Positions 21,306-33,371 are shown, counted from the first letter of the stretch. The stretch: DNA of 60,860 nt from Rheinheimera faecalis (GCF_021290965.1 NZ_JAJOYT010000017.1:1-60860); one strand, 5' to 3'. Notes: generated by a model from the letters alone, not told the origin. Translations and numbers: made by a program.

Positions 21306-21337
21306 AATTCCGCACCCAAATTTGGGGCTGCGGAATT
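21306..21337. repeat. palindrome spanning the str promoter -10 and start site
   Basis: Perfect 9-bp arms (AATTCCGCA/TGCGGAATT) enclose a second palindrome (CCCAAATTTGGG). The outer arm enters the -10 element, so the full stem is unlikely to form in the transcript. A DNA-binding operator or a 5'-end RNA hairpin from the inner part are both possible. Confidence 0.6.
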
Positions 21338-21363
21338 CTACTGGTCAACCTTTGACCTGTCAA
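21335..21363 (-). promoter_or_regulatory. str operon promoter
   Basis: The minus strand has a perfect TTGACA (21358-21363), a 17-bp spacer and TAGAAT (21335-21340). It is the closest match to the sigma70 consensus in the window and directs rpsL-rpsG-fusA-tuf. Confidence 0.88.
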
Positions 21364-21368
21364 GGAAC

Positions 21369-21401
21369 AAAAAGGGATGGTCATTTGCTGGCGACCATCC
21401 C
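21369..21401 (-). terminator. terminator after rpoC
   Basis: On the minus strand a perfect 9-bp GGGATGGTC/GACCATCCC stem is followed by T5, 17 bp after the rpoC stop. It ends the rplJL-rpoBC transcript before the str promoter. Confidence 0.9.
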
Positions 21402-21417
21402 AATCTGCGGCTTCGAC

Positions 21418-24400
21418 TTATTCGTCGTTGCCTGACAAGTCCATATTCAGAGCATCAGTCAGAGCTTGTTCAGCACTTTCTGCACTCATCGCCGGTTCAG
21501 CGACTTCGCCATTGGCGACACGTTGACGCTGACGGATACGGTTTTGGTGATACGCAAAACCAGTACCTGCCGGGATCAAACGGCCGACAATTACGTTTTC
21601 TTTCAGGCCACGCAGCTCGTCGAATTTTCCGCCGACTGCAGCTTCTGTTAATACGCGCGTTGTTTCCTGGAACGACGCCGCAGAAATGAAAGAGTCCGTT
21701 GACAGTGATGCTTTGGTAATACCTAACAACGACCGCTCGTACTTCGCAGGGATCTTACCTGCTGCTTCCAGTTCAGCGTTTGCAATATTAACGCGTGACA
21801 CTTCCGCCATTTCACCTTCTAAGAATTCGCTGCTACCTGGGTGAATGATTAAACATTTACGCAGCATTTGACGAATAATAGTTTCGATGTGCTTGTCGTT
21901 AATCTTAACGCCTTGCAGACGGTATACATCCTGTACTTCGTTCACGATGTAACTGGCTACATGGTGGATACCACGTAAGCGCAGGATATCGTGTGGTGAC
22001 TCTGGACCTTCGGAGATCACTTCACCTTTCTCGATACGTTCACCTTCGAACACGTTCACCTGACGCCATTTCGGGATCATCTCTTCATGAGAATCACCTT
22101 GCTCTGGGGTAATGATCAGACGACGTTTGCCTTTGGTTTCTTTACCGAAGCTAATAACACCTGAGATTTCCGCCAGGATGGCAGGATCTTTTGGCTTACG
22201 GGCTTCGAACAAGTCGGCAACGCGTGGCAGACCACCCGTGATGTCGCGTGTTTTCGAGCTTTCTTGTGGAATACGGGCTAATACAGCACCGGCTTTTACG
22301 TTCGAACCATCAGTCACTTCAATAGTGGTGAAGCTGGGTAAGCGGATTTCCTGTAACGCACCGTCGTCCATTTCTAAAATTAACTTAGGTTCTTTCGCAT
22401 TGGCCTTCGACAGGTCTTTCACCACAGTACGGGTTAAACCAGTCAGGTCGTCCTGCTGAACTTCAGTGTTGGTATCATCGATATCGCTATGCGACACCTT
22501 GGCACCACGTTCTACGATAATTGGGTGAGAGTGCGGATCCCAGCTTGCAACGATTTGGCCAGACACGATTTTCGCATTGTCGTCTGTGGCTAAAATAGAA
22601 CCGTATGGCAGCTTGTAACGCTCTTTCTCACGACCCATGTCGTCGAACACTGTGACTTCGGCTGAACGTGAAGTGATAACAATTTTGTTGTCACTGTTAC
22701 GTACGAACTTCGCATTGTGTAACTTCAGGATACCTGAGTTCTTCACTTGTACGCTGTTCTCAGCTGATGACCGTGATGCAGCACCACCGATGTGGAATGT
22801 ACGCATCGTTAACTGTGTACCTGGCTCACCGATGGACTGAGCGGCGATAACGCCTACAGCTTCACCAGCGTTGATGATGTGGCCTCGGGCCAAATCACGA
22901 CCGTAACACTTGGCACATACACCAAAGTTGGTCTGACAGGTAATTACAGAACGAACATAGACTTCGTCAATCGAGTGTTTTTCAATCGCATCACACAGCT
23001 TCTCGTCTAACATGGTGCCGTCTTCAACCAGCACTTCGCCAGTTGCAGGAACTACCACGTCGCCGATCACAACACGACCTAATACGCGCTCACGCAGACC
23101 TTCTACAACGTCACCACCTTCAATCAGTGGCTTCATCATGATGCCTTCTGTTGAGCCACAGTCAGATTCAGTCACGACTAAATCCTGTGCAACGTCAACC
23201 AGACGACGAGTCAGGTAACCGGAGTTTGCTGTTTTTAACGCTGTATCCGCCAAACCTTTACGAGCACCGTGAGTAGAGATGAAGTACTGAAGTACGCTCA
23301 GACCTTCACGGAAGTTCGCTGTAATTGGCGTTTCGATGATTGAACCATCTGGTTTAGCCATCAGACCACGCATACCGGCTAACTGACGGATCTGAGCTGG
23401 AGAGCCCCGTGCGCCAGAGTCGGCCATCATATAAACAGAGTTAAATGACGGTTGAGTGACTGTATTGCCATCGCGATCCACAACTGACTCTTTCGATAAG
23501 TTGTCCATCATCGCCTTAGATAAGGCTTCGTTGGCAGTTGACCAAATGTCGATGACTTTGTTGTACTTTTCACCGGCCGTTACTAAACCTTGTTGGAACT
23601 GGTCCTGGATCTCAGCCACTTCAGCTTCTGCAGCAGAAATGATATCAACCTTGGCTGCCGGGATGACCATATCGTCAATACCAACAGACACACCTGACAA
23701 CATGGCGTAATGGAAACCTGTGTACATGATCTGATCCGCTAAAATAACGGTGTTTTTCAGACCAATACGACGGTAAGAGCCGTTCAGTAAACGTGAAATC
23801 TGTTTCTTACCCATAGCCTGGTTGATTGAATCAAAGGCTAAGCCTTCCGGCATGATGGAGTACAGAATCGCACGGCCTACTGTAGTGTCGCGTACTGCAG
23901 TCACAGAAGAACGGGTGCCGTCTTCGGCAATGGTCACTTCAGTAATACGTACTTTGACACGGGCGTGTAAGCTGGCAACACCGGCACGGAAAGCTTTTTC
24001 AGCTTCCTTGGCATGTTTAAAGATCATGCCTTCGCCCTTGGCGTTTACCGCATCACGCGTCATGTAATACAGACCCAATACAACGTCCTGTGAAGGAACG
24101 ATGATTGGTTCACCGTTAGCTGGCGACAGAACGTTGTTCGTCGACATCATCAGCGCACGGGCTTCTAACTGAGCTTCAATGGTCAGAGGCACGTGAACGG
24201 CCATCTGGTCACCGTCGAAGTCGGCGTTGTATGCAGCACACACCAATGGATGTAACTGGATAGCCTTACCTTCGATCAGTACAGGTTCGAATGCCTGGAT
24301 ACCTAAACGGTGAAGTGTAGGAGCACGGTTTAACAGCACCGGATGTTCACGGATTACTTCGTCCAGAACGTCCCATACAGCGCCTTCTTCACGTTCAACC

Positions 24401-25599
24401 ATCTTTTTAGCCGCTTTAATAGTAGTGGCTAAACCGCGGGCTTCTAACTTACCGTAGATGAAAGGCTTGAATAACTCTAAAGCCATTTTCTTTGGTAAAC
24501 CGCACTGATGCAGACGTAAAGTAGGACCTACTGTGATTACAGAACGGCCTGAGTAGTCAACACGCTTACCTAACAAGTTCTGACGGAAACGACCTTGTTT
24601 ACCTTTGATCATATCGGCCAAAGATTTCAGAGGACGCTTGTTCGAACCCGTGATAGCGCGACCGCGACGACCGTTGTCTAACAACGCATCTACAGCTTCC
24701 TGCAACATACGCTTTTCGTTACGTACGATGATATCAGGAGCTGACAGGTCTAAAAGACGCTTCAGACGGTTGTTACGGTTGATCACACGGCGGTATAAAT
24801 CGTTCAGATCAGAAGTGGCAAAACGGCCACCGTCTAATGGAACTAAAGGACGCAGATCTGGTGGCAGTACTGGCAGTACTGTCATGATCATCCACTCTGG
24901 TTTGTTACCAGAAGTGTGGAATGCTTCCATCAGTTTCAGACGTTTGCTGATCTTCTTACGTTTGGTTTCAGAGTTGATGGTTGGCAACTCTTCACGCATT
25001 TGTTTGATCTCTGTTGCCAGTTCAATGCCACGTAAAATGTCCAGAATTGCTTCTGCACCCATTTTGGCTTCGAACTCGTCGCCGTGCTCTTCCAGCACGT
25101 CCAGATATTCTTCTTCAGTCAGCATCTGACGACGCTCTAAAGAAGTCATGCCTGGTTCAGTCACAACATAAGATTCAAAATACAGTACACGTTCGATATC
25201 ACGTAATGTCATATCTAACAGCAAACCGATACGGCTTGGCAGTGATTTCAGGAACCAAATGTGGGCTGTTGGGCTGGCCAGTTCAATATGACCCATACGC
25301 TCACGACGTACTTTGGTCAGAGTGACTTCAACACCACATTTTTCACAGATCACACCACGGTGCTTTAAGCGTTTGTATTTACCACACAGACACTCATAGT
25401 CTTTTACCGGGCCAAAAATCCGTGCACAAAACAAACCATCGCGCTCTGGCTTGAAGGTACGGTAGTTGATCGTCTCAGGCTTTTTCACTTCACCAAAAGA
25501 CCATGAACGGATCATGTCTGGTGAAGAAAGGCCGATACGAATCACATCGAACTCTTCAGTTTTAGTTTGTTGTTTCAGAAACTTTAATAAGTCTTTCAC
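21418..25599 (-). CDS. rpoC: RNA polymerase beta' subunit
   Basis: This is the largest polymerase subunit; with beta it forms the active centre. The 1393 residues include the N-terminal zinc ribbon (CLCGKYK...CEKCG, about 70-88), the catalytic [12 protein letters not shown] that holds Mg, the bridge-helix/trigger-loop region around FHIGGAASR, and a second four-Cys zinc site with [13 protein letters not shown]. It starts 79 bp after rpoB. The length is close to the 1407 of E. coli. Confidence 0.99.
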   Translation of the reverse strand: MKDLLKFLKQQTKTEEFDVIRIGLSSPDMIRSWSFGEVKKPETINYRTFKPERDGLFCARIFGPVKDYECLCGKYKRLKHRGVICEKCGVEVTLTKVRRERMGHIELASPTAHIWFLKSLPSRIGLLLDMTLRDIERVLYFESYVVTEPGMTSLERRQMLTEEEYLDVLEEHGDEFEAKMGAEAILDILRGIELATEIKQMREELPTINSETKRKKISKRLKLMEAFHTSGNKPEWMIMTVLPVLPPDLRPLVPLDGGRFATSDLNDLYRRVINRNNRLKRLLDLSAPDIIVRNEKRMLQEAVDALLDNGRRGRAITGSNKRPLKSLADMIKGKQGRFRQNLLGKRVDYSGRSVITVGPTLRLHQCGLPKKMALELFKPFIYGKLEARGLATTIKAAKKMVEREEGAVWDVLDEVIREHPVLLNRAPTLHRLGIQAFEPVLIEGKAIQLHPLVCAAYNADFDGDQMAVHVPLTIEAQLEARALMMSTNNVLSPANGEPIIVPSQDVVLGLYYMTRDAVNAKGEGMIFKHAKEAEKAFRAGVASLHARVKVRITEVTIAEDGTRSSVTAVRDTTVGRAILYSIMPEGLAFDSINQAMGKKQISRLLNGSYRRIGLKNTVILADQIMYTGFHYAMLSGVSVGIDDMVIPAAKVDIISAAEAEVAEIQDQFQQGLVTAGEKYNKVIDIWSTANEALSKAMMDNLSKESVVDRDGNTVTQPSFNSVYMMADSGARGSPAQIRQLAGMRGLMAKPDGSIIETPITANFREGLSVLQYFISTHGARKGLADTALKTANSGYLTRRLVDVAQDLVVTESDCGSTEGIMMKPLIEGGDVVEGLRERVLGRVVIGDVVVPATGEVLVEDGTMLDEKLCDAIEKHSIDEVYVRSVITCQTNFGVCAKCYGRDLARGHIINAGEAVGVIAAQSIGEPGTQLTMRTFHIGGAASRSSAENSVQVKNSGILKLHNAKFVRNSDNKIVITSRSAEVTVFDDMGREKERYKLPYGSILATDDNAKIVSGQIVASWDPHSHPIIVERGAKVSHSDIDDTNTEVQQDDLTGLTRTVVKDLSKANAKEPKLILEMDDGALQEIRLPSFTTIEVTDGSNVKAGAVLARIPQESSKTRDITGGLPRVADLFEARKPKDPAILAEISGVISFGKETKGKRRLIITPEQGDSHEEMIPKWRQVNVFEGERIEKGEVISEGPESPHDILRLRGIHHVASYIVNEVQDVYRLQGVKINDKHIETIIRQMLRKCLIIHPGSSEFLEGEMAEVSRVNIANAELEAAGKIPAKYERSLLGITKASLSTDSFISAASFQETTRVLTEAAVGGKFDELRGLKENVIVGRLIPAGTGFAYHQNRIRQRQRVANGEVAEPAMSAESAEQALTDALNMDLSGNDE

Positions 25600-25678
25600 C
25601 TTTGCTCTCCTGTAAGAGGTTAACCAGCAAGGGGCGGCGTACCGCCCCGGACAATTCGATTAGTTTTCCTAACCGGGG

Positions 25679-28600
25679 TTATTCCTCTTCCAATTCGATG
25701 TTGATACCGAGTGAACGGATCTCTTTCATCAATACGTTGAAAGATTCTGGCATGCCTGGTTCCATGCGGTGGTCGCCATCCACGATGTTTTTATACATCT
25801 TGGTACGGCCATTCACGTCATCAGACTTGACTGTTAACATCTCTTGCAGCGTGTATGCTGCGCCGTATGCTTCCAGAGCCCACACTTCCATCTCACCGAA
25901 ACGCTGACCACCAAACTGAGCTTTACCGCCCAATGGTTGTTGAGTAACCAGACTGTATGAACCAGTAGAACGGGCGTGCATCTTGTCATCAACCAAGTGG
26001 TTCAGTTTCAGCATGTACATGTAGCCAACAGTTACCTTACGTTCGAAGGTATTGCCGGTACGACCATCATACAATGTGATCTGACCGCTGGTCGGTAAGT
26101 CACCTAAAGCCAACAGTTCTTTGATTTCGCTTTCTTTGGCGCCATCAAACACCGGAGTAGCTACAGGTAAACCTTTACGCAGGTTTTCTGCTAAACGACG
26201 CACTTCGTCATCTGTGAAACTACTGATATTCACATCCTGACGGGATTCACCCAGCTCATAAACCTTTTTCAGGAAGGCACGGATTTCCGCAACTTCTTTC
26301 TGGTCTTTGATCATGCCGTCAATCTTGTCACCGATACCACGGGCCGCTAAGCCTAAGTGAGTTTCAAGGATCTGACCGATGTTCATACGAGACGGTACAC
26401 CCAGCGGGTTCAGTACGATATCAACCGGCTGACCTTTTTCGTCATATGGCATGTCTTCAACTGGAACAATGGTAGAAACCACACCCTTGTTACCGTGACG
26501 ACCGGCCATCTTGTCACCAGGCTGGATACGACGTTTCACAGCTAAGTACACTTTAACGATCTTCAGAACGCCTGGAGCTAAATCGTCACCCTGAACAATC
26601 TTGCGACGTTTGGCTTCGAATTTCTTATCGTATTCAATACGGATTTCTTCGTACTGAGCCGCTAATTGTTCCAGATCGTTTTGCTTATCTTCATCAGCCA
26701 GGCTGTAGCCTAACAGAGCATCACCACGTAAGCCGTTCAGCTTAGTGCGGTCAACGCCTGTGCTTTCAACCAGGTTGCGAGCACGTGAGAAGATACCTTC
26801 TTCAAGGATACGGAATTCTTCATTCAGGTCTTTCTTAGCCTGTTTGACTTCCATTTCTTCGATTTCACGGGCACGTTTGTCTTTTTCAACGCCATCACGG
26901 GTGAAGACCTGAACATCGATAACTGTACCAGTTACAGAGTTAGGCACACGTAATGAGCTGTCTTTTACGTCAGAAGCTTTTTCACCGAAGATAGCGCGTA
27001 ACAGTTTTTCTTCCGGAGTCAGCTGGCTTTCACCTTTAGGTGTGACCTTACCAACCAGAATGTCGCCGCCTTTCACTTCAGCACCGATGTAAACGATACC
27101 GGCTTCGTCCAGCTTAGATAAAGCAGACTCACCTACGTTTGGAATATCGGCAGTGATTTCTTCAGGCCCTAACTTGGTATCACGAGCGATACAGCTCAGT
27201 TCCTGAATGTGAATAGTGGTTAAACGATCTTCCTGTACTAAACGCTCGGATAACAAGATCGAATCTTCGAAGTTGTAACCGTTCCACGGCATGAATGCCA
27301 CGCGTAAGTTTTGACCTAAAGCCAGTTCACCTAAGTCCGTAGACGGACCATCAGCCAGTACATCACCACGTTCAATCGGCTCACCATGGTTTACACATGG
27401 GCGCTGGTTGATACAGGTGTTCTGGTTAGAACGGGTGTATTTAGTCAGGTTGTAGATGTCGATACCGGCTTCACCGGCTACCATTTCTTCTTCGTGTACT
27501 TTAATTACGATACGGCTGGCGTCGACATAGTCAACAGTACCACCACGTTTCGCAACAACAGTTACACCAGAGTCTTTGGCTACAACACGTTCTACACCAG
27601 TACCTACTAACGGCTTATCAGCACGTAATGTAGGAACGGCCTGACGTTGCATGTTTGAACCCATTAATGCACGGTTGGCGTCATCGTGTTCCAGGAACGG
27701 GATCAGAGCAGCAGCAACAGATACGATCTGCTGTGGTGCAACGTCCATATACTGAACCTTGTCAGCCGGCATTAAGGTGAATTCGTTTTTGTAACGGCAC
27801 GGTACTAAATCTTCAACCAGACGGTTTTCTGCGCTTAACTCGGCGTTCGCCTGAGCGATAACAAAGTTACCTTCTTCAATCGCAGATAAGAAATCGACTT
27901 CGTCAGTCACAATACCATCTTCAATACGACGGTAAGGTGTTTCGAGGAAACCGTATTCGTTGGTTTGAGCAAACATAGACAGCGAGTTGATCAAACCGAT
28001 GTTTGGACCTTCTGGCGTCTCGATTGGACAAACACGACCGTAGTGTGTTGGGTGAACGTCACGTACTTCGAAGCCTGCGCGCTCACGGGTCAAACCGCCC
28101 GGGCCTAACGCAGAAATACGACGTTTGTGCGTTACTTCTGACAGTGGGTTGTTCTGGTCCATAAACTGAGACAGTTGGCTTGAACCAAAGAACTCTTTCA
28201 CCGCAGCAGAAATAGGCTTAGCGTTGATCAGATCCTGTGGCATTACAGCGTCCAGATCACCTAAAGACAGGCGCTCTTTTACTGCACGTTCCACACGAAC
28301 TAAACCAACACGGAATTGGTTTTCGGCCATTTCACCGACAGAACGGATACGTCTGTTACCTAAGTGGTCGATATCGTCCACTTCGCCTTTACCGTTACGA
28401 ATGTCGATTAAGACCTTCATTACAGCCAGAATATCGTCTTTGGATAAAACGCCTACGCCTTTACCTTCTTCGAAGTCAACACGACGGTTGAACTTCATAC
28501 GACCTACAGTAGACAGGTCATAACGATCTTCAGAGAAGAACAGGTTTTCAAATAAAGTTTCAGCAGCTTCACGCGTTGGTGGCTCGCCTGGACGCATCAT

Positions 28601-29704
28601 ACGGTAGATTTCTACCAATGCTTCCATGCGGTTGCTGCTTGGATCGATCCGGATGGTTTCAGAAATATAAGAACCTTGGTCCAAATCGTTAATGTAAAGA
28701 GTTTCGAAACTTTCGTAGCCCGCTTTTGCTAGTTTTGCTAACAGCTCCAGTGTGAGCTCTGCGTTCGCCTCGGCAATAATCTCTCCGGTTGAACGGTCAG
28801 CGTAATTTTTTGATAAAACGCGGCCTACTACATATTCATGTGGAACTTCCATCAGTGTCATGCCAGTTTTTTCTAACTGACGCACATGACGGGCAGTAAT
28901 ACGACGACCAGCTTCTACTATCACTTCGCCATCGTTGTCTTTGATATCAAAAGCAGCTGTTTCACCACGTAAGCGGTTTGCGACCACTTCCATCAACAGT
29001 TTGCCGTCTTTAATTTCAAAACGGGTGCTTTCGAAGAAAGTACTTAAAATTTCTTCAGTACTTAAGCTCAGCGCACGTAATAAAATAGTGGCTGGCAATT
29101 TGCGGCGACGATCGATACGCACGAACAGGTTATCTTTGGCATCGAACTCAAAGTCTAACCATGAACCACGGTAAGGGATCACGCGAGCATTGTATAAAAC
29201 CTTGCCGGAGGAGTGAGTCTTGCCACGGTCGTGGTCAAAGAATACACCCGGGCTACGGTGCAGCTGAGAAACGATAACACGTTCAGTACCATTGATTACA
29301 AAGGTACCGTTTTCAGTCATCAATGGGATTTCGCCCATATAGACTTCTTGTTCACGGATATCTTTGATTGTACCTGGCACTTCTTTATCAAATAACACCA
29401 TGCGCAGTTTGACACGCAGCGGAGCTGAGTAAGTCACACCACGAATTTGGCACTCTTTGACGTCAAAAACCGGCTCGCCAATGCGGTAGCTGACATATTG
29501 CAGCTCGGCACTACCTGAGTAGCTTTTAATTGGGAATACAGAACGGAATGCAGCTTCTAAGCCGTATCCACCTTCTGGATCAGGTTCGATAAATTTGCTG
29601 AACGATTCAATTTGAATCGACAACAGATATGGCACATCCAGCACTTGTGGACGTTTGCCGAAGTCCTTACGGATACGTTTCTTTTCAGAATAAGAGTAAG
29701 TCAT
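25679..29704 (-). CDS. rpoB: RNA polymerase beta subunit
   Basis: This subunit forms the polymerase active site and the rifampicin pocket. The 1341 residues are one fewer than in E. coli. The rifampicin cluster ([20 protein letters not shown], then ALGPGG) has the wild-type residues at the usual resistance positions. The C-terminal [18 protein letters not shown] is present. It follows rplL after a 176-bp gap containing an attenuator-like hairpin. Confidence 0.99.
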   Translation of the reverse strand: MTYSYSEKKRIRKDFGKRPQVLDVPYLLSIQIESFSKFIEPDPEGGYGLEAAFRSVFPIKSYSGSAELQYVSYRIGEPVFDVKECQIRGVTYSAPLRVKLRMVLFDKEVPGTIKDIREQEVYMGEIPLMTENGTFVINGTERVIVSQLHRSPGVFFDHDRGKTHSSGKVLYNARVIPYRGSWLDFEFDAKDNLFVRIDRRRKLPATILLRALSLSTEEILSTFFESTRFEIKDGKLLMEVVANRLRGETAAFDIKDNDGEVIVEAGRRITARHVRQLEKTGMTLMEVPHEYVVGRVLSKNYADRSTGEIIAEANAELTLELLAKLAKAGYESFETLYINDLDQGSYISETIRIDPSSNRMEALVEIYRMMRPGEPPTREAAETLFENLFFSEDRYDLSTVGRMKFNRRVDFEEGKGVGVLSKDDILAVMKVLIDIRNGKGEVDDIDHLGNRRIRSVGEMAENQFRVGLVRVERAVKERLSLGDLDAVMPQDLINAKPISAAVKEFFGSSQLSQFMDQNNPLSEVTHKRRISALGPGGLTRERAGFEVRDVHPTHYGRVCPIETPEGPNIGLINSLSMFAQTNEYGFLETPYRRIEDGIVTDEVDFLSAIEEGNFVIAQANAELSAENRLVEDLVPCRYKNEFTLMPADKVQYMDVAPQQIVSVAAALIPFLEHDDANRALMGSNMQRQAVPTLRADKPLVGTGVERVVAKDSGVTVVAKRGGTVDYVDASRIVIKVHEEEMVAGEAGIDIYNLTKYTRSNQNTCINQRPCVNHGEPIERGDVLADGPSTDLGELALGQNLRVAFMPWNGYNFEDSILLSERLVQEDRLTTIHIQELSCIARDTKLGPEEITADIPNVGESALSKLDEAGIVYIGAEVKGGDILVGKVTPKGESQLTPEEKLLRAIFGEKASDVKDSSLRVPNSVTGTVIDVQVFTRDGVEKDKRAREIEEMEVKQAKKDLNEEFRILEEGIFSRARNLVESTGVDRTKLNGLRGDALLGYSLADEDKQNDLEQLAAQYEEIRIEYDKKFEAKRRKIVQGDDLAPGVLKIVKVYLAVKRRIQPGDKMAGRHGNKGVVSTIVPVEDMPYDEKGQPVDIVLNPLGVPSRMNIGQILETHLGLAARGIGDKIDGMIKDQKEVAEIRAFLKKVYELGESRQDVNISSFTDDEVRRLAENLRKGLPVATPVFDGAKESEIKELLALGDLPTSGQITLYDGRTGNTFERKVTVGYMYMLKLNHLVDDKMHARSTGSYSLVTQQPLGGKAQFGGQRFGEMEVWALEAYGAAYTLQEMLTVKSDDVNGRTKMYKNIVDGDHRMEPGMPESFNVLMKEIRSLGINIELEEE

Positions 29705-29811
29705 GGGGTTCCTCAGCTAGCTGATTTTTTACCCTACCTACCCTCTAGGGGCGGCTTGAATGTCGCCGACATGGCAACATTAGGGTGGGGAAAATCAATG
29801 TCCCACAGCGC

Positions 29812-29842
29812 AAAAAGGCCGGTGGTTATTTCACCACCAGCC
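29812..29842 (-). terminator. rplL-rpoB attenuator
   Basis: On the minus strand a 10-bp stem (GGCTGGTGGT/ACCACCGGCC, one G-T pair) with a 6-nt loop is followed by T5. It stands between rplL and rpoB, where E. coli has a partial terminator that lowers rpoBC expression relative to L7/L12. The short T-run fits partial read-through. Confidence 0.75.
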
Positions 29843-29880
29843 TAGCCTGAAATCAGGCGTATAATCTAGAAAAATCTAGA

Positions 29881-30246
29881 TTATTTAACTTCAACAGTAG
29901 CACCAGCTTCTTCTAACTCTTTCTTCAGAGCTTCAGCTTCGGCTTTAGAAACTGCTTCTTTAATTGCAGCTGGAGCAGCTTCAACTAAATCTTTAGCTTC
30001 TTTCAGGCCTAAACCAGTAGCGCCGCGAACAGCTTTGATTACTGATACTTTGTTAGCGCCAACAGCTGCCAGAATTACGTTGAATTCTGTTTGTTCTTCA
30101 ACAGCAGCAGCTGGACCAGCAGCAACTGCAACAGCAGCAGCAGCAGAAACGCCGAACTTTTCTTCCATAGCGCTAACTAATTCAACAACTTCCATTACAG
30201 ACATTGCTGCGATAGCATCTAAGATTTGATCTTTAGTAACTGACAT
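29881..30246 (-). CDS. rplL: 50S ribosomal protein L7/L12
   Basis: This is the multi-copy stalk protein that recruits translation GTPases. The 121 residues show an N-terminal dimer domain (1-33), an Ala-rich hinge (about 34-52) and the C-terminal factor-binding domain with [20 protein letters not shown]. It lies 75 bp after rplJ. Confidence 0.99.
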   Translation of the reverse strand: MSVTKDQILDAIAAMSVMEVVELVSAMEEKFGVSAAAAVAVAAGPAAAVEEQTEFNVILAAVGANKVSVIKAVRGATGLGLKEAKDLVEAAPAAIKEAVSKAEAEALKKELEEAGATVEVK

Positions 30247-30321
30247 TGCTCAGATTCCTAAATTAAGGGGACGTATCCCGTATTAAACTTTAATTCCAAA
30301 CGAAACGTAAAATTACGTTGT

Positions 30322-30807
30322 TTAGGCTTGTTTTTGGTCGCGAACTGCGGCGATGGTACGTACCAATTTGCCGGCTGCTGCTTCTTTCATAGTGCTCATT
30401 AAACGTGCAATAGCTTCGTTGTACGTTGGCAACGATGCTAAAACGTCAATGCTAACTGTGGCGCCATTGAAGGCTGCGCCTTTCAGCTCAAACTTAGCAT
30501 TTTCTTTCGCGAAATCTTTGAAGATACGCGCTGCAGCACCTGGGTGCTCTTTAGAGAATGCAATCAGTGTTGGGCCAACGAACGCGTTGCTTAAACACTC
30601 GAACTCGGTGCCAGCTACTGCACGGCGTACCAGCGTGTTACGGACAACTTTCATCCATACGCCAGCTTCACGGGCCTGCTTACGCAGATCAGTGATTTTG
30701 CCTACAGTAACACCGCGAGCGTCTGCAACTACCGCAGATAAAGCACCTATGGCAGCTTCCTGAACTTCAGCAACGATCGCTTTTTTGTCATCAAGCTTAA
30801 TAGCCAT
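30322..30807 (-). CDS. rplJ: 50S ribosomal protein L10
   Basis: L10 anchors the L7/L12 dimers to 23S rRNA. The L10-L12 complex represses translation of rplJL through the L10 leader. The 161 residues have [12 protein letters not shown] at the N-terminus and the C-terminal helix that carries the L12 dimers. The leader at 30808-31057 shows conserved blocks. Confidence 0.98.
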   Translation of the reverse strand: MAIKLDDKKAIVAEVQEAAIGALSAVVADARGVTVGKITDLRKQAREAGVWMKVVRNTLVRRAVAGTEFECLSNAFVGPTLIAFSKEHPGAAARIFKDFAKENAKFELKGAAFNGATVSIDVLASLPTYNEAIARLMSTMKEAAAGKLVRTIAAVRDQKQA

Positions 30808-31057
30808 TGGCTCTTAACTCCTGGTTCTTCCAGACGGTATTGTCTGGTTGCCTACACAACGTTAAGCAGTAAAACTTACTGTTTAACGCGCGATTTACGG
30901 TGAGAGCCAGATTGATAGGAATCTTTCTGGGGCTAACACCGTCTGCGTAGGTTGTGCTTTTAAGCCACGCCTTTTTAGAAAATTTGCGGCACCTACGGTC
31001 TTGGACGGAAGCCGGAAACTTTGTAAACAAAGTCCGGCTTCTACCCGAATTTTTGAG
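30808..31057 (-). promoter_or_regulatory. rplJ leader, L10 autoregulation (L10_leader type)
   Basis: The leader of about 250 nt includes TACGCAGACGGTGTTAGCC and GTAGGTGCCGCAAATT, which I recognise as the conserved core of the gammaproteobacterial L10 leader. It also has a 5' hairpin GAAGCCGG/CCGGCTTC (31008-31041) and a GTTAAACAGTA/TACTGCTTAAC stem. The L10-(L12) complex binds this kink-turn RNA in E. coli. A 94-codon frame through the leader is not coding. Confidence 0.75.
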
Positions 31058-31063
31058 CGCGAG

Positions 31064-31092
31064 ATTATAAAATAACCACACGCTCCTGTAAA
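31064..31092 (-). promoter_or_regulatory. rplJL-rpoBC promoter
   Basis: The minus strand has TTTACA (31087-31092), a 17-bp spacer, TATAAT (31064-31069) and a CTCGCGC discriminator. It lies just downstream of the rplA stop and heads the L10 leader. Confidence 0.85.
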
Positions 31093-31114
31093 GCAGCTAT
31101 TTCAGAGGACTGAA

Positions 31115-31816
31115 TTAGATTTTGGCGTCTAAAGAAGCCTGATCTAAAACGATACCTGCGCCGTGAGTCGTAGAAATGGTTACTTTCTTGATGAAAACAC
31201 CTTTTGCTACAGATGGCTTAGCACGCTTTAATGCAACTAACAGAGCTTCGATGTTCTCTTTCAGTTTGTCAGTGTCGAAGTTAACCTTACCAACTGTAGA
31301 ATGGATGATACCATTCTTGTCGTTACGGTAACGAACCTGACCAGCTTTAGCATTTTTCACTGCTTCAGCAACGTTTGGAGTCACTGTGCCAGTTTTAGGG
31401 TTAGGCATTAAACCACGTGGGCCTAAGATCTGACCTAACATACCAACAACACGCATTGCGTCTGGAGAAGCGATAACAACATCAAAGTTCATCTCGCCTT
31501 TCTTAACTAATTCAGCTAAGTCTTCCATACCCACGATGTCAGCGCCTGCAGCTTTAGCAGCTTCAGCGTTAGCACCCTGAGTGAACACAGCAACACGTAC
31601 AGTGCGGCCGGTACCGTGTGGTAACACAGTAGCGCCACGAACGTTTTGGTCTGACTTACGAGCGTCGATACCCAGGTTGATAGCAACATCAACTGATTCA
31701 ACGAACTTGCCAGCTGTTAATTCTTTTAATAACGCAACTGCGTCATTGATCGCGTATTCACGAGTAGAATCTACTTTTGAACGGATTAATTTAGCACGCT
31801 TTGATAATTTAGCCAT
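31115..31816 (-). CDS. rplA: 50S ribosomal protein L1
   Basis: L1 forms the mobile stalk near the E site and represses its own rplKA mRNA. The 233 residues contain the L1 signature around [17 protein letters not shown] (about 130-146) and the C-terminal [18 protein letters not shown]. It follows rplK with a 3-bp spacer, so translational coupling is likely. Confidence 0.99.
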   Translation of the reverse strand: MAKLSKRAKLIRSKVDSTREYAINDAVALLKELTAGKFVESVDVAINLGIDARKSDQNVRGATVLPHGTGRTVRVAVFTQGANAEAAKAAGADIVGMEDLAELVKKGEMNFDVVIASPDAMRVVGMLGQILGPRGLMPNPKTGTVTPNVAEAVKNAKAGQVRYRNDKNGIIHSTVGKVNFDTDKLKENIEALLVALKRAKPSVAKGVFIKKVTISTTHGAGIVLDQASLDAKI

Positions 31817-31819
31817 TGA

Positions 31820-32248
31820 TTAACCCTCCACCACTAAGCCCATTGAACGGGCAGTACCAGCAATAGTGCTCAGTGCTGCTTCGTCAGTACCCGCTGTTAA
31901 GTCAGCACGTTTGATCTTAACGATCTCTTCCAGCTGAGCAACAGTTACTTTACCCACTTTCTGGGTATTAGGACGGCCTGAACCACCTTTTAAACCAGCA
32001 GCTTTCAATAATAAGAAAGAAGCAGGTGGGGTGCGGGTTTCAAATGTAAATGAGCGGTCGCTGTATACAGTGATCACTACTGGAATAGGCATGCCTTTTT
32101 CCAGTGACTCTGTACGGGCGTTGAAGCCTTTACAGAATTCCATGATGTTCACACCGTGTTGACCCAATGCTGGACCAACTGGTGGCGACGGGTTTGCCAT
32201 ACCAGCTTTAACTTGTAATTTTACAAGTGCCGTGACTTTCTTTGCCAT
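31820..32248 (-). CDS. rplK: 50S ribosomal protein L11
   Basis: L11 covers the GTPase-associated centre and is needed for RelA activation. The 142 residues have the [20 protein letters not shown] start, with Lys residues that PrmA trimethylates in E. coli, and the Pro-rich [13 protein letters not shown] hinge. The gene has its own promoter (32332-32360) and a leader of about 75 nt. Confidence 0.99.
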   Translation of the reverse strand: MAKKVTALVKLQVKAGMANPSPPVGPALGQHGVNIMEFCKGFNARTESLEKGMPIPVVITVYSDRSFTFETRTPPASFLLLKAAGLKGGSGRPNTQKVGKVTVAQLEEIVKIKRADLTAGTDEAALSTIAGTARSMGLVVEG

Positions 32249-32325
32249 GTTTCACCTCAATTTAGGGTCTCAGCCTCGTAAGTGCGAGGACACTTACTCA
32301 AACGGCTCCCCTGACGTTAAAAAAG
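32249..32325 (-). other. rplK leader, likely L1 target
   Basis: The leader holds a CAGGGGAGCC segment and a perfect GTAAGTG/CACTTAC hairpin (32278-32297) just ahead of the rplK ribosome binding site. In E. coli L1 represses rplKA by binding this leader. The exact L1 motif was not confirmed here. Confidence 0.4.
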
Positions 32326-32352
32326 GCCGCGATTATATTTTAATCAGCGGCC
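32319..32352 (-). terminator. terminator after secE-nusG
   Basis: On the minus strand the GGCCGC(T)GATT arm pairs with AATCGCGGCC (one bulged base), with a 7-nt A/T loop and T6 after it. It lies 20 bp past the nusG stop and overlaps the rplKA promoter. Confidence 0.85.
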
Positions 32353-32360
32353 CGTTACAA
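32332..32360 (-). promoter_or_regulatory. rplKA promoter embedded in the nusG terminator
   Basis: The minus strand has TTGTAA (32355-32360), a 17-bp spacer, TATAAT (32332-32337) and CGCGG. The -10 falls in the stem and loop of the upstream terminator hairpin, so the same DNA ends nusG transcription and starts rplK transcription. Confidence 0.75.
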
Positions 32361-32371
32361 ACTATTTCTGC

Positions 32372-32911
32372 TTAGGCTTTTTCGACCTGGCCAAATTCCA
32401 GTTCAACAGGAGTAGAGCGACCGAAAATCAACACGGACACCTTCACGCGGCTTTTCTCGTAATCCACTTCTTCTACTACGCCGTTAAAGTCAGCAAATGG
32501 ACCTTCAGTCACACGTACCACTTCACCAGCTTCGAACAGAGTCTTAGGTTTCGGCTTATCAGCGTTATCCTGCAGACGGTTCAGAATAGTGTCAGCTTCT
32601 TTCTGGCTGATAGGTGCCGGACGGTCTGAAGTACCACCGATGAAACCTAATACGCGTGGCACACTTTTCACTAAGTGCCATGCTTCTTCACACATTTCCA
32701 TCTGTACTAATACGTAGCCAGGGAAAAATTTGCGTTCAGACTTACGTTTCTGACCAGCGCGCATTTCAACAACTTCTTCAGTTGGAACCAGCACTTCGCC
32801 AAACTTGTCTTCCATTTGCTGGATCTTGATATGCTCACGCAATGAAGTCGCTACGCGCTGTTCAAAACCCGAAAAAGCCTGAACTACATACCAACGCATT
32901 TTTCCTGACAT
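32372..32911 (-). CDS. nusG: transcription termination/antitermination factor NusG
   Basis: NusG binds the polymerase clamp through its NGN domain (about 5-115), and S10 or Rho through its C-terminal KOW domain (about 125-179, [19 protein letters not shown]). The 179 residues compare with 181 in E. coli. It starts 3 bp after secE as in E. coli. Confidence 0.99.
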   Translation of the reverse strand: MSGKMRWYVVQAFSGFEQRVATSLREHIKIQQMEDKFGEVLVPTEEVVEMRAGQKRKSERKFFPGYVLVQMEMCEEAWHLVKSVPRVLGFIGGTSDRPAPISQKEADTILNRLQDNADKPKPKTLFEAGEVVRVTEGPFADFNGVVEEVDYEKSRVKVSVLIFGRSTPVELEFGQVEKA

Positions 32912-32914
32912 AAC

Positions 32915-33289
32915 TTAGATCCCCAGACCTGTGATAAATGATACAAGGCTTAATAAAATTGAATCTAAGCCCCAAAGTAATAATGCAACAATCAAGGTCG
33001 CAACCATTACGATAATAGTGGTTTGCATTGTTTCCTGACGGGTTGGCCATACAACTTTGCGAACTTCAGTTCTGGCTTCTTTCGCAAACTCAATAAATGC
33101 AGCGCCTTTGCTGGTCTTGGCTGCAATAAAAGCGGCCAGGCCGACTAAAACCACTATGCTTGCAGCTTTTTCAACTGCAGAAAACTCATATATATAGTTC
33201 GCTGCGACCATCAGGGTCAGCAGAACTAAGACGCTCAGCCACTTGACTAAATCTAAGCCGCCTTTTGGGGTTTCACTCGTTGCATTCAT
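32915..33289 (-). CDS. secE: protein translocase subunit SecE
   Basis: SecE clamps the SecY channel in the inner membrane. The 124 residues predict three membrane helices (about 18-34, 41-57 and 95-117) with the conserved cytosolic amphipathic segment EFAKEARTEVRKVVWPTRQE between helices 2 and 3, the E. coli arrangement. It is co-transcribed with tRNA-Trp upstream and nusG downstream. Confidence 0.98.
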   Translation of the reverse strand: MNATSETPKGGLDLVKWLSVLVLLTLMVAANYIYEFSAVEKAASIVVLVGLAAFIAAKTSKGAAFIEFAKEARTEVRKVVWPTRQETMQTTIIVMVATLIVALLLWGLDSILLSLVSFITGLGI

Positions 33290-33371
33290 GCTTTAACTCA
33301 CTTTCCCATGGCTTGTTGTTACAAGCTACTACTTCGACTAACGTGCAAAACACCTTAGCGCCTAATATAAG

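Noticed and set aside
24605..25129. 174-codon open frame on the plus strand within rpoC
   Set aside because: Shadow frame of a highly conserved essential gene; Ser/Arg-rich product without motifs.
25679..29704. Rifampicin- or streptomycin-resistance changes in rpoB and rpsL
   Set aside because: The residues at the usual resistance positions are wild type in both proteins.
30797..31081. 94-codon frame upstream of rplJ
   Set aside because: It covers the L10 leader RNA and overlaps the promoter; the conserved RNA blocks explain the sequence.
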